A stretch of DNA of 64,000 nt from contig NZ_CP107932.1 of NCBI RefSeq assembly GCF_036032445.1, positions 2,296,501-2,360,500 on the forward strand. Direction: 5' to 3'. Positions 1-8,302 of the stretch are shown piece after piece (the first letter of the stretch is position 1; each line of letters opens with the position of its first letter). The notes below the pieces were generated by a model that had not been told where the DNA came from, ran no database searches, and saw only the letters and a list, made by a program, of their open reading frames with translations. The translations under genes were made by a program, and so were the position numbers. Source of the stretch: Nocardia sp. NBC_00416 (GTDB lineage: Bacteria > Actinomycetota > Actinomycetes > Mycobacteriales > Mycobacteriaceae).

Positions 1-1714
1 GCGGACCATAGTCGATCCCGTCCGGATTCGCCTCCAGCACTGCGAGGGTCAAGCCTCCCGGTTCGGCGCCGAAGCGGTCACCGTAGGGGCCGCCGCGCAG
101 CCGTAGGTCCAACAGGCGCTCGGGACCGTGCCGACCGGCGGTCGATACCCGCACCTGATCCTGGTCGACGCCCGCCAGTTTCGCGGCCCGCCGGGCGGCG
201 AGGGCGGCCACCTCGTCGTCCAGTTCGGTGACCGCGCGCTCCGGCGTGCCCTTCGCGATCGCGGCCAAGCGCAGCAGGATCTGCCATTCCGGCAGTTCAC
301 CGGCGGCGGGGTGGAGCAGCGGTGCGGTGTAGCGGGCGACATTGCGAATCTGGAAATGCGCCAGCGTCACATCGTGATGCCCTCTGGTCGCCAGCGGTGG
401 AGGCGGCAGGATCACATCGGCGTATCGCGTGGTCTCGTTGACATAGCAGTCCACCGAAACCATGAAATCGAGCGCTGCCAGCGCCTTCTCGACCGAGCCG
501 GTGTTCGGCAGCGAGCGGGCAGGGTTGCCCGCCACGGTGATCAGGGCGCGGGTGCGTCCCGGCCCGGGGGTGCGGATCTCCTCGGCGAAGCAGACCGCCG
601 GCAGTTCGCCCATCGCCTCGGGCAGCCCGCGCACCCGAGACCGCCAGCGGCCGAATATCGGCCGCGGCGGTGTGCTGGCCGGCCAAGTGTTCGGGCCCCC
701 GCAGGGCGGCAGTGCGAACATCGCGCCACCAGGGCGGTCCAGATTCCCGGTGACGATCGTCAACACCTCGACCAGCCAGTTCGCAAGTGTGCCGAATTCC
801 TGCATACAGGTGCCGATCCGGGAATGCGCCACCGCGGTGGGCGCCGCCGCGAAACCCCGCGCGACCCGCCGCACGATCTCCGGATCGATACCGCAGACCG
901 GGGCGACCGTCTCCGGGGAGAATTCCCGCGCCAGCGCCAGAACCTCGGTCATTCCGTCCACTACCGCGGGAACCCGGGCGGGCCGGGCCAGGTTCTCCGC
1001 GGCGATCACCGACAGCACCGAGAACAGGAACAGGGCATCGGTGCCCGGCCGGATCGGCACGTGCAGGTCGGCGAGCTCGGCGGTATCGGTCCGGACGGGA
1101 TCGACGACGACCAGACTGCCGCCGCGCTCGCGCAGCGCGCGCAACCGGCGGCGCATCCCCGGTGCCGTCACCGTACTGCCGTTGGAGACAACAGGATTGG
1201 ACCCCAGGATCAGCAGGTGGTTGGTGCGATCGATATCGGGCAGGCTCAGGCCGAGGCCGGTGCCGTACAAGAGAATGTGCGCGAGGTTCTTGGGCCAGGT
1301 GTCCACACTGGCGGGCGAGTAGACGGCACGAGTACCCAGCGCGCCGATCAGCTCCCCCAGGTAGAAGGTGGTGTCGAGGTGGTGGGCGGCGGGATTCCCG
1401 TGATACACCGCGCAAGTGCCCGGATCGCCGGTGACGAATTCGGGCAACCGGCGGCCGATCTCGTCGAACGCTTCCGCCCAGGTGGCCGCGCGAAAGCCAC
1501 CACCGGGTGCGCGCAACAGCGGGGTCCGGACCCGATCCGGGTCGGACTCCAGGGCGCCCAGCCCGAGTCCTTTGGCGCAGCTGTGCCCGTCGCTCAGGAC
1601 ATCGCGTGGATTGGGCGCGACTCCGGCGATTCGTCTGCCGTCCAGGTCGACGAGCAGGCCGCAGGTCGATTCGCACAGCGGGCAGATCCGGTGCCCGGTG
1701 CGGACGCCGGTCAT
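1..1714 (-). CDS. Molybdopterin (bis-MGD) oxidoreductase, C-terminus beyond window
   Basis: These are the first 571 residues of a DMSO-reductase-superfamily molybdenum enzyme; the C-terminal dinucleotide-binding domain lies beyond the left edge. ATG at 1714 is chosen because it overlaps the TGA of the upstream paralogue as ATGA. Cys11, Cys14, Cys18 (CPLCESTC) and Cys46 (SCAKG) form the N-terminal [4Fe-4S] motif. There is no twin-arginine signal, so a cytoplasmic location is inferred. An Asp in SVDTWPK lies about where the family carries its protein Mo ligand; that assignment is inference. It is the third gene of an operon with an acyl-CoA synthetase and a second Mo enzyme. The substrate is not deducible from sequence. 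Confidence 0.9.
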   Translation of the reverse strand, partial: MTGVRTGHRICPLCESTCGLLVDLDGRRIAGVAPNPRDVLSDGHSCAKGLGLGALESDPDRVRTPLLRAPGGGFRAATWAEAFDEIGRRLPEFVTGDPGTCAVYHGNPAAHHLDTTFYLGELIGALGTRAVYSPASVDTWPKNLAHILLYGTGLGLSLPDIDRTNHLLILGSNPVVSNGSTVTAPGMRRRLRALRERGGSLVVVDPVRTDTAELADLHVPIRPGTDALFLFSVLSVIAAENLARPARVPAVVDGMTEVLALAREFSPETVAPVCGIDPEIVRRVARGFAAAPTAVAHSRIGTCMQEFGTLANWLVEVLTIVTGNLDRPGGAMFALPPCGGPNTWPASTPPRPIFGRWRSRVRGLPEAMGELPAVCFAEEIRTPGPGRTRALITVAGNPARSLPNTGSVEKALAALDFMVSVDCYVNETTRYADVILPPPPLATRGHHDVTLAHFQIRNVARYTAPLLHPAAGELPEWQILLRLAAIAKGTPERAVTELDDEVAALAARRAAKLAGVDQDQVRVSTAGRHGPERLLDLRLRGGPYGDRFGAEPGGLTLAVLEANPDGIDYGP

Positions 1715-3861
1715 CTCGTCTCCGGGGTCGCGGGGCACGCGGGCTCGACGGCGACCGGAACCGCCGTCATCGTCGGCATCGCGTTGATCGCCTGCGCCCC
1801 GGCGACGCCGACCAGATCGTTGACGTTCACGCCGAACTCCTCGTCCGGGTCCAGGGAGCCGAAGCAGTGGGTCATAGTAACGGTGCCGCGCGCCACCGTG
1901 TGGTCGGCTCGGACCGTCGTCCGCACCCGCCCTGCCGCCGAGCGCACGGTGGCCGCTTCGCCGTCGCCGAGCCCCAGCGCGGCCAGGTCGGCAGGGTGCA
2001 GGGCGGCCGGGTTGGTTCCGCCGGGGACCAGCCCCGGGACGCGGGTGCCGGTGGAGTTCACGGCCTCGCGGATCCGCCGCACTATGAGGCGCAGCGGGAA
2101 ATCGGGTTGGTCACCGGTTCCGGTGAGCGCGGCTCGCAGTTCCTCGTGCACGTCGCCGGGCATCAGCCGGAGGCGGTTGCCCGCGGCGGACGGGTCCGCC
2201 GGTCCGACGACCGCACCGCTGGGACCCGCGAGATACCCGTGCGGCGCGCCTGCCAGATCGTCGAAGGCCACCCGGCCCCGTTCGGTCGTCATGGCCAACA
2301 GCTGCTCCGCGGTCGGTGGCCGATGCGGATCGAGGATCCGGCCGGCGAATTTGATCGGCTGCCCGGATGCCGCCGCGAGGTCGAAGAAGAACCGCCAGTC
2401 GTCCACGACGCCCGGCGGTGGGTCCAGTACCGCGGGTGTGTACTGGGCGAAGGGACGAGGGAAGAAAGGTTCCATGATGACGGTGTGGTCGGCTCGTTCG
2501 TACATGGTCGTGGGCGCGATCACGTAGTCCGCCAGCCGCGCGGTGTCCGACATGCGCGGGTCCACGCAGACGAGCAGATCGAGCGACCGCAGGGCGCGCA
2601 GGATCTTCGCCCGGCCGGGCAGGGCCGCCGCGGGATTTCCGCCGGAGACGATCAGCGCCCGGACCCGGTCGGGCCCGGGTTCGAGGATCTCGTCGGCAAG
2701 GATCCCGGACGGCAGTTCACCCCGGATCGCCCGGACACCACCGATGCGGCTCCGGAACCCGTGTTCGTAATCGCGGGCAGGTGCCGCCACTTCGGCGCGG
2801 GCCGGCGTCTGCCGGGTGAGCACGGCCCGGTCATCGGCGCGCTCCCCTTCGCGCAGATGGCGGCCGCAGATGACGTTCAACGCGGCCACCAGGTGTTCGG
2901 CGAGGTTCGAATGCGGCCCCATGCAGACACCCGTACCGGTGGTGGCCATCCCGCGACCGCCGCCCGCGAACATCCGGACGGCCGCCCGCAACTGGTCCTC
3001 GCCGACACCGCAGACGCGCCGTACCACCGTGGGGGTCACCGCCGCGACCGCTGCGGCCAGTTCGGGCAGGTCGCCGACATACCGGGCACAGAAGTCGGCG
3101 TCGTGCCGCTGTTCGGTCAGGATCGAGCGCAGCAGCCCGGCGAAGAGCACCGCGTCGGTGCCGGGCCGGGGCGCCAGGTGCAGGTCGGCCAGCGCGGCGG
3201 TCTCGGTGCGACGAGGATCCACCACGATCAACCGCAATCCCCGCGCGCGGGCGGCACGCAGCGTCACCGACGGATTCTGCACGACCGCGCCGTCCCCGTC
3301 GCCGCCGTTTCCGGACACGAGCGGGTTGGTACCCGCCAGCAGCCATACATCGGCGTCTTCGAACCGCTGCCGCCCGCCGAGGTAACTGCCCATCCGTTCG
3401 GCCACCACCCATTTCGCGGACTGGTCGATCGTCATCGTGGAGAACAGCTTGTGCGAGCCGGTGCCGCGGAACCACGCGCGCGCCAGCAGCGGGGTGAGCG
3501 CCGCGAAATTCTGCTGGGTGCCCATGAACAGCGCGACCGCGTCCGGGCCGTGCCGGTCGACGATCCCGCGCAGGCGGTCCGCGATACCGGCGACCGCCTC
3601 GGTGACCGGCGCCGGCGCGTACGCCCCGGCGCGGGTACGGCGCAGCGAGGTGGTCAGCCGGTCCGGACCGTGCGCGAGGTCACCCGCGCGCCGGCCTTTC
3701 ACACAGGTGTAGCCGCGCGAGATCGGATGGTGGGCGTCGCCGAGGACCCTGGTGATCCGGCCGTCGTCGATATCGAGCAGGACACCGCAGGAAGAAGCGC
3801 ACAGGCGGCAGTACGACACCTGCCGCCGCGCAGCGGAGTTCACGCGAGGACCGTCGTTCAC
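1711..3861 (-). CDS. Molybdopterin (bis-MGD) oxidoreductase, full length
   Basis: This 716-residue DMSO-reductase-superfamily enzyme is a paralogue of the gene just downstream. Cys18, Cys21, Cys25 (CRLCASSC) and Cys53 (TCVKG) form the [4Fe-4S] motif. The central domain holds WLLAGTNPL and LIVVDPRRTETA, typical of the molybdopterin-binding fold, and the C-terminal Molydop_binding domain is present (HPADLAALGLGDGEAATV). The reading frame is open further upstream, but GTG at 3861 is preferred because it forms a GTGA overlap with the acyl-CoA synthetase stop; a second GTG at 3843 is the alternative. There is no Tat signal and no adjacent membrane anchor or Fe-S subunit, so the electron partner is unknown. 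It probably oxidises or hydroxylates an intermediate of the neighbouring CoA pathway (inference). Confidence 0.9.
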   Translation of the reverse strand: MNDGPRVNSAARRQVSYCRLCASSCGVLLDIDDGRITRVLGDAHHPISRGYTCVKGRRAGDLAHGPDRLTTSLRRTRAGAYAPAPVTEAVAGIADRLRGIVDRHGPDAVALFMGTQQNFAALTPLLARAWFRGTGSHKLFSTMTIDQSAKWVVAERMGSYLGGRQRFEDADVWLLAGTNPLVSGNGGDGDGAVVQNPSVTLRAARARGLRLIVVDPRRTETAALADLHLAPRPGTDAVLFAGLLRSILTEQRHDADFCARYVGDLPELAAAVAAVTPTVVRRVCGVGEDQLRAAVRMFAGGGRGMATTGTGVCMGPHSNLAEHLVAALNVICGRHLREGERADDRAVLTRQTPARAEVAAPARDYEHGFRSRIGGVRAIRGELPSGILADEILEPGPDRVRALIVSGGNPAAALPGRAKILRALRSLDLLVCVDPRMSDTARLADYVIAPTTMYERADHTVIMEPFFPRPFAQYTPAVLDPPPGVVDDWRFFFDLAAASGQPIKFAGRILDPHRPPTAEQLLAMTTERGRVAFDDLAGAPHGYLAGPSGAVVGPADPSAAGNRLRLMPGDVHEELRAALTGTGDQPDFPLRLIVRRIREAVNSTGTRVPGLVPGGTNPAALHPADLAALGLGDGEAATVRSAAGRVRTTVRADHTVARGTVTMTHCFGSLDPDEEFGVNVNDLVGVAGAQAINAMPTMTAVPVAVEPACPATPETR

Positions 3862-5399
3862 GCGGTGGCGGTGGCGCCCTCGACCACGACCGCGTCGGCC
3901 GGGACCTCGGGGAACCGGCGGCGCAGCACCGGCTTGGCGAGTTTGCCGGAGAACGTCCGGGGCAGCGGTTCGCCCAGCGCCACCGCGTGTTTGGGCCGTT
4001 TGAACTTCGCGAGATCGCTGGCGGCCACCGCCGCGATATCGGCGACGACCTCGCCGGCGGGGCGGTCGCTGTGGAAGACCACCATCGGCACCTCGCCCCA
4101 ACGGTCGTCGCGCACGCCGATGACGGCGAGGTCGACCAGCCCCTCGATGGCGTGCAGCGCCTGCTCGATCTCGGCGGGGTAGACATTGAGACCCCCGGAG
4201 ATCAGCATGTCCTTGCTGCGGTCCACGATCTTGAGGAAACCGCCTTCGTCCTGCAGGCCCAGGTCGCCGGTCCGGAGCCAGCCGTCCACCAGGGTCGCGG
4301 CGGTCGCCTCGGGCTTGTTCCAGTATTCGCGCATCACATGCTCGCCGCGCACCAGGATCTCCCCGACCTCACCGGCCGGGGTGTCCGCATCCGGGTCGCC
4401 GATCTTCACCTGGGTGCCGACCAGCGCGAGTCCGGCGAAGCCGGGCCGGGTGCGGGCGTCGGCGAAACTCAGGGTCGCGACCATGCCCGACGCCTCGGTC
4501 AGGCCGTATGCCTGGGTGAGGGGTATTCCATGGGATCGGTAGAACTCGACCAGATCGAGGCTCACCGGTGCGCCGCCGGTTCCGGCGAAGGTGAACTTCG
4601 CCAGCTTGCGGGATCCGAAATCGGGCAGCGTCGTCATCCGTTCCCAGATGACCGGCACGGTGGTCGTCGCGGTGATCTGTTCGCGTTCGAGAGTGTCCAG
4701 CGCGATCTCGGGATCGTATTCGCGCAGCAGCACCATCGTCGCGCCGGGCACCACGACGAGCTGCATGAAGATCGACAGCACCGAGCCGGTGTACACCAGC
4801 GGCGCCGAGCACAGGACCCGATCGCGGGCGGTGAATCCGTGGCTGACGGTTTGGGAGATACCCGGTGCCATGGCACTGCGGTGGGTGACCAGCGCGCCCT
4901 TCTGCACACCGGTGGTGCCGGAGGTGTAGCAGATGAAGGCCGCGTCGTCACCGGCGATTTCGACCCGCGCCACCGGGCCCGGATCGAGCAGTGTGCCGAA
5001 CGGAGGGTGCGCGTCGCCACCGATCGCGTAGGTCTCGAATCGCGTCTGCTCGGCGGCCACCTCGAGCAACGGGGCGAAGTCGTCCTCGACGATCACCACG
5101 CGCGGCGCCGAGTCGACCACCATCGGCGCCAGCTCTTTCGCGGTGAGCCGGAAGTTGAGCGGGACGCTGATGGCGCCGAGTTTGAGCGTGGCCAGGATGA
5201 TGTGGGCCAGCTCCGGACGGTTGAGCATCATCACCGCGACGCGGTCGCCCTTGCGGACGCCCCGGGCGGCCAGACCCCGGGCGAGCGCGTCGGTCACCGC
5301 GTCCACCTCGGCCCACGTCTGAGCGGTGTCACCGAAAACGATGGCTTGCTGGTTCGGGCGGGTCTTGCCCCAGTAACGAGTCAAATCCGCAAGATTCAT
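3858..5399 (-). CDS. Acyl-CoA synthetase (AMP-forming)
   Basis: This 513-residue ANL-superfamily ligase should activate a carboxylic acid to its CoA thioester with ATP. The P-loop motif CYTSGTTGVQKG, the YGLTEASG motif, the LRTGDLG hinge region, KIVDRSKDMLISGGLNVYP and a C-terminal Lys (TFSGKLAKPVLRR) for adenylation are all present. ATG at 5399 is preceded by GAGGAG at good spacing. It heads an operon with two molybdenum enzymes, and its stop overlaps the next start as GTGA. A short palindrome lies about 75 bp upstream. Family knowledge suggests a medium-chain, branched or aromatic acid; the chain preference cannot be read from sequence. Confidence 0.92.
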   Translation of the reverse strand: MNLADLTRYWGKTRPNQQAIVFGDTAQTWAEVDAVTDALARGLAARGVRKGDRVAVMMLNRPELAHIILATLKLGAISVPLNFRLTAKELAPMVVDSAPRVVIVEDDFAPLLEVAAEQTRFETYAIGGDAHPPFGTLLDPGPVARVEIAGDDAAFICYTSGTTGVQKGALVTHRSAMAPGISQTVSHGFTARDRVLCSAPLVYTGSVLSIFMQLVVVPGATMVLLREYDPEIALDTLEREQITATTTVPVIWERMTTLPDFGSRKLAKFTFAGTGGAPVSLDLVEFYRSHGIPLTQAYGLTEASGMVATLSFADARTRPGFAGLALVGTQVKIGDPDADTPAGEVGEILVRGEHVMREYWNKPEATAATLVDGWLRTGDLGLQDEGGFLKIVDRSKDMLISGGLNVYPAEIEQALHAIEGLVDLAVIGVRDDRWGEVPMVVFHSDRPAGEVVADIAAVAASDLAKFKRPKHAVALGEPLPRTFSGKLAKPVLRRRFPEVPADAVVVEGATATA

Positions 5400-5472
5400 C
5401 TGAGCTCCTCGTGATCTGCCGGATGCCGGCCGCACGCCGCGGCGGTGTGACCGCCCTCACTGCGTGCCGTAA

Positions 5473-5489
5473 ACCTAACAGCTGTAGGT
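5473..5489. promoter_or_regulatory. Palindromic candidate operator upstream of acyl-CoA synthetase
   Basis: The arms ACCTA and TAGGT flank a spacer that contains the symmetric core CAGCTG. It lies 74 bp before the acyl-CoA synthetase ATG, in the only gap between the two operons of this cluster. It could bind the TetR protein encoded at 9571, but no matching site is visible in front of the Rieske gene, so that link is weak. Confidence 0.3.
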
Positions 5490-5540
5490 AGCCGGTGCAA
5501 TACCCGATTCTGGAAGTTCGTACCGATAGTCCCTTTTGCA

Positions 5541-5617
5541 CGAATACGACACCCACCGCGCAGATCGCGCGTGGGCGTCGTATTCGGTGCTGACAGGCGG
5601 GCAGGTCGCCCGCTTTT
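5541..5617. terminator. Two stacked hairpins after the CoA-transferase gene
   Basis: The first structure pairs CGAATACGAC (5541-5550) with GTCGTATTCG (5577-5586) and continues inward through CCCAC/GTGGG and GCGC with one bulge, giving a stem of nearly 20 bp. The second pairs GCGGGC (5597) with GCCCGC (5608-5613) and is followed by TTTT on the plus strand. For minus-strand transcription they come directly after the CoA-transferase stop and probably end the Rieske operon. The plus-strand T run would also stop antisense transcription. Confidence 0.6.
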
Positions 5618-5619
5618 GC

Positions 5620-6852
5620 CTATTTTCCGGGCAGTTGCGGATCGGTAGCCGCGGCTATCCGGTCGGTGTCGTATCCGGCGATCACGCGCAGTACATCGGC
5701 GGTGTCGGCCCCCACCGGCGGCGGCAGCGCGGGCGCGAACTTCTCGCCCGCGACCCGGACCGGGCTCACCAGGAACTTCAGCTCGCCGACCCCCTCGTAT
5801 TCGACGCGGTAGGTGTTGTCACGCGCCCGGAAATGCGGATCGGTGAGCATCTCGGGTCCGGTATTGACCGGACCGCCCGCGATCCCGTGTTCCAGGAACA
5901 ACCGCACCCATTCGTCCCTGGTGCGCTGCGCGAAGATCTCCCGCAATGCCCGCCACACCAGATCGGCGCGGGCCGGGGCCCCCTCATCGGTGCCGGCCAG
6001 ATCCACCTCGACCAGATCCTCACGACCGACCGCGACCAGGAAATTGCGCCAGAACTTCTCCACATGGGAACCGAACAGCACGGCTTTGCCGTCCTTGGTC
6101 CGATAGGCCTCCAGCCTCGGCCAGTCCGGCAGCCGGCCGTCGGGCAGCCAGGTGGGCCGGGGAATCGACCAGTCGCGGTTGAGCTCGGCGTCCACCAGGT
6201 CCGGCATCCAGGCCGCGGCGATATCGATACCCGACACCTCCACCTGACAGCCCGTGCCCGTGACGGCGGCCCGGTGCAGAGCCGCGAGCAGACCCATCGC
6301 CCCATAGGCGCCGAGGGCGTACATGGCGACCGGCGGACTGGTCGAGCCCGCGATTCCCGTGACCGGCGGTTCGTCCGGCGTGCTCACCTCGCGCAGGCCG
6401 GCGTAGGCGTCGAAGACCGGGCCGCCGGTGCCGAGTCCGCGGTACGGACCGTCGGTACCCATTCCGGACACGGTGCACAGCACGATCTTCGGATTCACGC
6501 GGCGCAACTCGGCGAAGCCGATCCCGAGCCAGTCGAGGTAGCCGCCGCGCATACCCTCGACCACCGCGTCGCAGGACCGCGCCAGATCGAGGAACGCCTG
6601 CTTCCCCTCGGCGGTCCGCAGATCCAGGGCCACCGACTTCTTCCCCCGATTCCAGCGCAAGTGCATGAAGGCCGGCCCGTCCGGACCGCCGACCGCCCGG
6701 CTACCACCGACCCGCACCGGATCACCGGCCGGACCGGCCTCGATCTTGATCACTTCGGCGCCGAGATCGGCGAGGTGCCCGCCCAGCGAGGACGGCGCGA
6801 GTTGCGCCACCTCGAGTACGCGCACGCCGTTCAGCAGCGAGAAGCCGCTCAT
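5620..6852 (-). CDS. Class III CoA-transferase (CaiB/BaiF family)
   Basis: This 410-residue protein should move CoA between an acyl-CoA donor and a free acid. The family start LLNGVRVLEVAQLAPSSLGG, followed by LADLGAEVIKIE, forms the first nucleotide-binding segment. The catalytic Asp is probably the D of GPVFDAYAGL. Length matches the family. ATG at 6852 overlaps the thioesterase stop as ATGA; the reading frame is open upstream but that part runs through the thioesterase gene. It is the last gene of the Rieske operon. Together with the separate acyl-CoA synthetase it gives the cluster two independent means of making a CoA thioester. Confidence 0.92.
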   Translation of the reverse strand: MSGFSLLNGVRVLEVAQLAPSSLGGHLADLGAEVIKIEAGPAGDPVRVGGSRAVGGPDGPAFMHLRWNRGKKSVALDLRTAEGKQAFLDLARSCDAVVEGMRGGYLDWLGIGFAELRRVNPKIVLCTVSGMGTDGPYRGLGTGGPVFDAYAGLREVSTPDEPPVTGIAGSTSPPVAMYALGAYGAMGLLAALHRAAVTGTGCQVEVSGIDIAAAWMPDLVDAELNRDWSIPRPTWLPDGRLPDWPRLEAYRTKDGKAVLFGSHVEKFWRNFLVAVGREDLVEVDLAGTDEGAPARADLVWRALREIFAQRTRDEWVRLFLEHGIAGGPVNTGPEMLTDPHFRARDNTYRVEYEGVGELKFLVSPVRVAGEKFAPALPPPVGADTADVLRVIAGYDTDRIAAATDPQLPGK

Positions 6853-7532
6853 CGGACGACCCCTTCCAGTTCGTTCGAGATATTCCGTGTCTGTTCGGGT
6901 TTCAGCTCGACCCAGAGACCTTCGGCCTCGGCGACCAGCGACTCCCCGTGGTGCAGGGTCCCGCGCAGGAACCGTTTCCGGCCCTCCTGCCGTACGAGAT
7001 ACGCGTTCAGCACCAGCTCGGTGTGCAGCGGCGCGGGCGCGCGGAAGGCGACGTTCAGATAGGCCGTGCGCGCCCACGGCCGGTCCCGGTTGGCCAGCCG
7101 GGCCAGGATCTCGTCGAAGATCAGCGGCATCACCCCGCCGTTCATCGCGTACCGCCCGGAGTGGAAGCGCCCCACCGTGACCACGCCGCGCGCCGAGGTC
7201 GCGGTGATCTCGTCGAGACGCACCGGCGGCGCCAGTGCTTGACCGTGACCGGCCAGATCCCAGCGTTTACCCGCGATCTGCGAATCCTCGTCGACCTCGA
7301 AGGCCCGCATCGCGGTCGCGATCTCGCGCAATCCGGAGGCCGCGGCGGCCGCCGCGGCCGGGGTCGGCCTACTTCTCGTCACCGCTTCCTGGACCGCCCG
7401 CAACGCCTCGATCAGTGCCGCGTACTCGTCGTCGGACTCGGCGGTGGGCACGAACGGGTCGTCCCAGCCGGGGCTCCAGATATCGGCGGGACGCCTCCGC
7501 TCGCTCGCTCCGGGTTCTCCGGGGAAGCTCAT
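6849..7532 (-). CDS. Hotdog-fold thioesterase (PaaI-like)
   Basis: The 227-residue protein has an N-terminal extension of about 90 residues and a C-terminal hotdog domain. The core segment MNGGVMPLIFDEILARLAN, followed by RTAYLNVAFRAPAPL and ELVLNAYLVRQEGRKRFLRG, matches the 4HBT/PaaI pattern, with Asp and Glu in the first helix as candidate catalytic acids. It would hydrolyse an acyl-CoA or aroyl-CoA produced in the pathway. Both ends overlap neighbouring genes by four bases, so translation is coupled. Family membership is clear; the substrate is not. Confidence 0.85.
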   Translation of the reverse strand: MSFPGEPGASERRRPADIWSPGWDDPFVPTAESDDEYAALIEALRAVQEAVTRSRPTPAAAAAAASGLREIATAMRAFEVDEDSQIAGKRWDLAGHGQALAPPVRLDEITATSARGVVTVGRFHSGRYAMNGGVMPLIFDEILARLANRDRPWARTAYLNVAFRAPAPLHTELVLNAYLVRQEGRKRFLRGTLHHGESLVAEAEGLWVELKPEQTRNISNELEGVVR

Positions 7533-8302
7533 CTCTTCGACTCCGCCGCCGGAACCCGGGCCGCGAAGAAGGTCGAGAACATATCCTCGATCGACCGGTC
7601 CGCCATCATGGACCGGAGCGCGACATTCTCCCGGTCGTACCGATCCCGCAGACTCCGGCCCGGCCCGGCCAGCAGCAGCGATTTGATCTGCCGCACCGCG
7701 TCGGGCGACCGCACCGCCACATCCGTCGCGAGCTCGACCGCCGCCGCGGCCACATCTGCCGAACAGCGGCTCAGCAGTCCTATCCGATACGCCTCGTCAC
7801 CGGATACGTTCCGCGCCGTCATCAGCAGGTCCCGGGCATGGGCCGCGCCGATCAGCGAATCGAGCAGCCAGGTCAGGTTCATCCCGCCGTACTTCGCGGC
7901 GGTGACCGCCAGCGAGGTATCGGGACCTCCCACGCGCAGATCCGAGCACACCGCGAGGAGGGTGCCCGCACCGTGGGCCGCGCCGCGCACCGCGGCGACG
8001 GTCGGCTTGGGGAACGCGAGGTACCGCCACAGCAGTTCCTCGCGCTCGGCCATCGCCGCGGCGGACTCGGCCGGTGTCAGCGCCGCGAGTTCGGTCAAGT
8101 CGTATCCGGCGCTGAAAGCCAGGTCGCCCGCCCCGGCCAGGATCACCACCCGCACCGAATCGTCGGCCGCCGCGGCGGCCAGCGCCGAATCCAGTTCCCG
8201 CTGCAGGGCAAGCGTTATCGCGTTGCGGACGGCGGGACGGTTCAGGGTCAGCCGGAGTACGCCCGGCGCCGGGCGGTCCGACCGCAGGTCGCCGGTGGTC
8301 AC
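7529..8302 (-). CDS. Crotonase-fold (enoyl-CoA hydratase/isomerase family) protein with altered active site
   Basis: The 257-residue protein has the crotonase landmarks NRPAVRNAI, the oxyanion-hole segment AFSAGYDL and VRGAAHGAGTLLAVCSD. Against the rat-liver hydratase pattern, the first catalytic Glu (GGGxE) is Leu in HGAGTLL, and the second (the E of PExxxG) is Lys in TAAKYGG. A classical hydratase mechanism is therefore unlikely. Other crotonase chemistries (isomerase, C-C hydrolase, decarboxylase, thioesterase) remain possible. It starts with GTG at 8302 in a GTGA overlap with the Rieske gene, so it is made together with the oxygenase. Confidence 0.88.
   Translation of the reverse strand: MTTGDLRSDRPAPGVLRLTLNRPAVRNAITLALQRELDSALAAAAADDSVRVVILAGAGDLAFSAGYDLTELAALTPAESAAAMAEREELLWRYLAFPKPTVAAVRGAAHGAGTLLAVCSDLRVGGPDTSLAVTAAKYGGMNLTWLLDSLIGAAHARDLLMTARNVSGDEAYRIGLLSRCSADVAAAAVELATDVAVRSPDAVRQIKSLLLAGPGRSLRDRYDRENVALRSMMADRSIEDMFSTFFAARVPAAESKR

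Noticed and set aside
297..1676. Minus-strand open frame of 459 codons inside the first molybdenum enzyme
   Set aside because: It is in another frame of the same strand; the correct frame starts at 1714 and shows the four-Cys motif.
128..2527. Long plus-strand open frame of about 800 codons opposite the molybdenum enzymes
   Set aside because: It is an antisense shadow of high-GC genes: Arg/Gly/Pro-rich low-complexity translation, no domains, while the minus frames carry complete cofactor motifs.
3987..5414. Plus-strand open frame opposite the acyl-CoA synthetase
   Set aside because: It is rich in His, Arg and Gly with no recognisable domain; the minus strand has all ANL motifs and a ribosome site.
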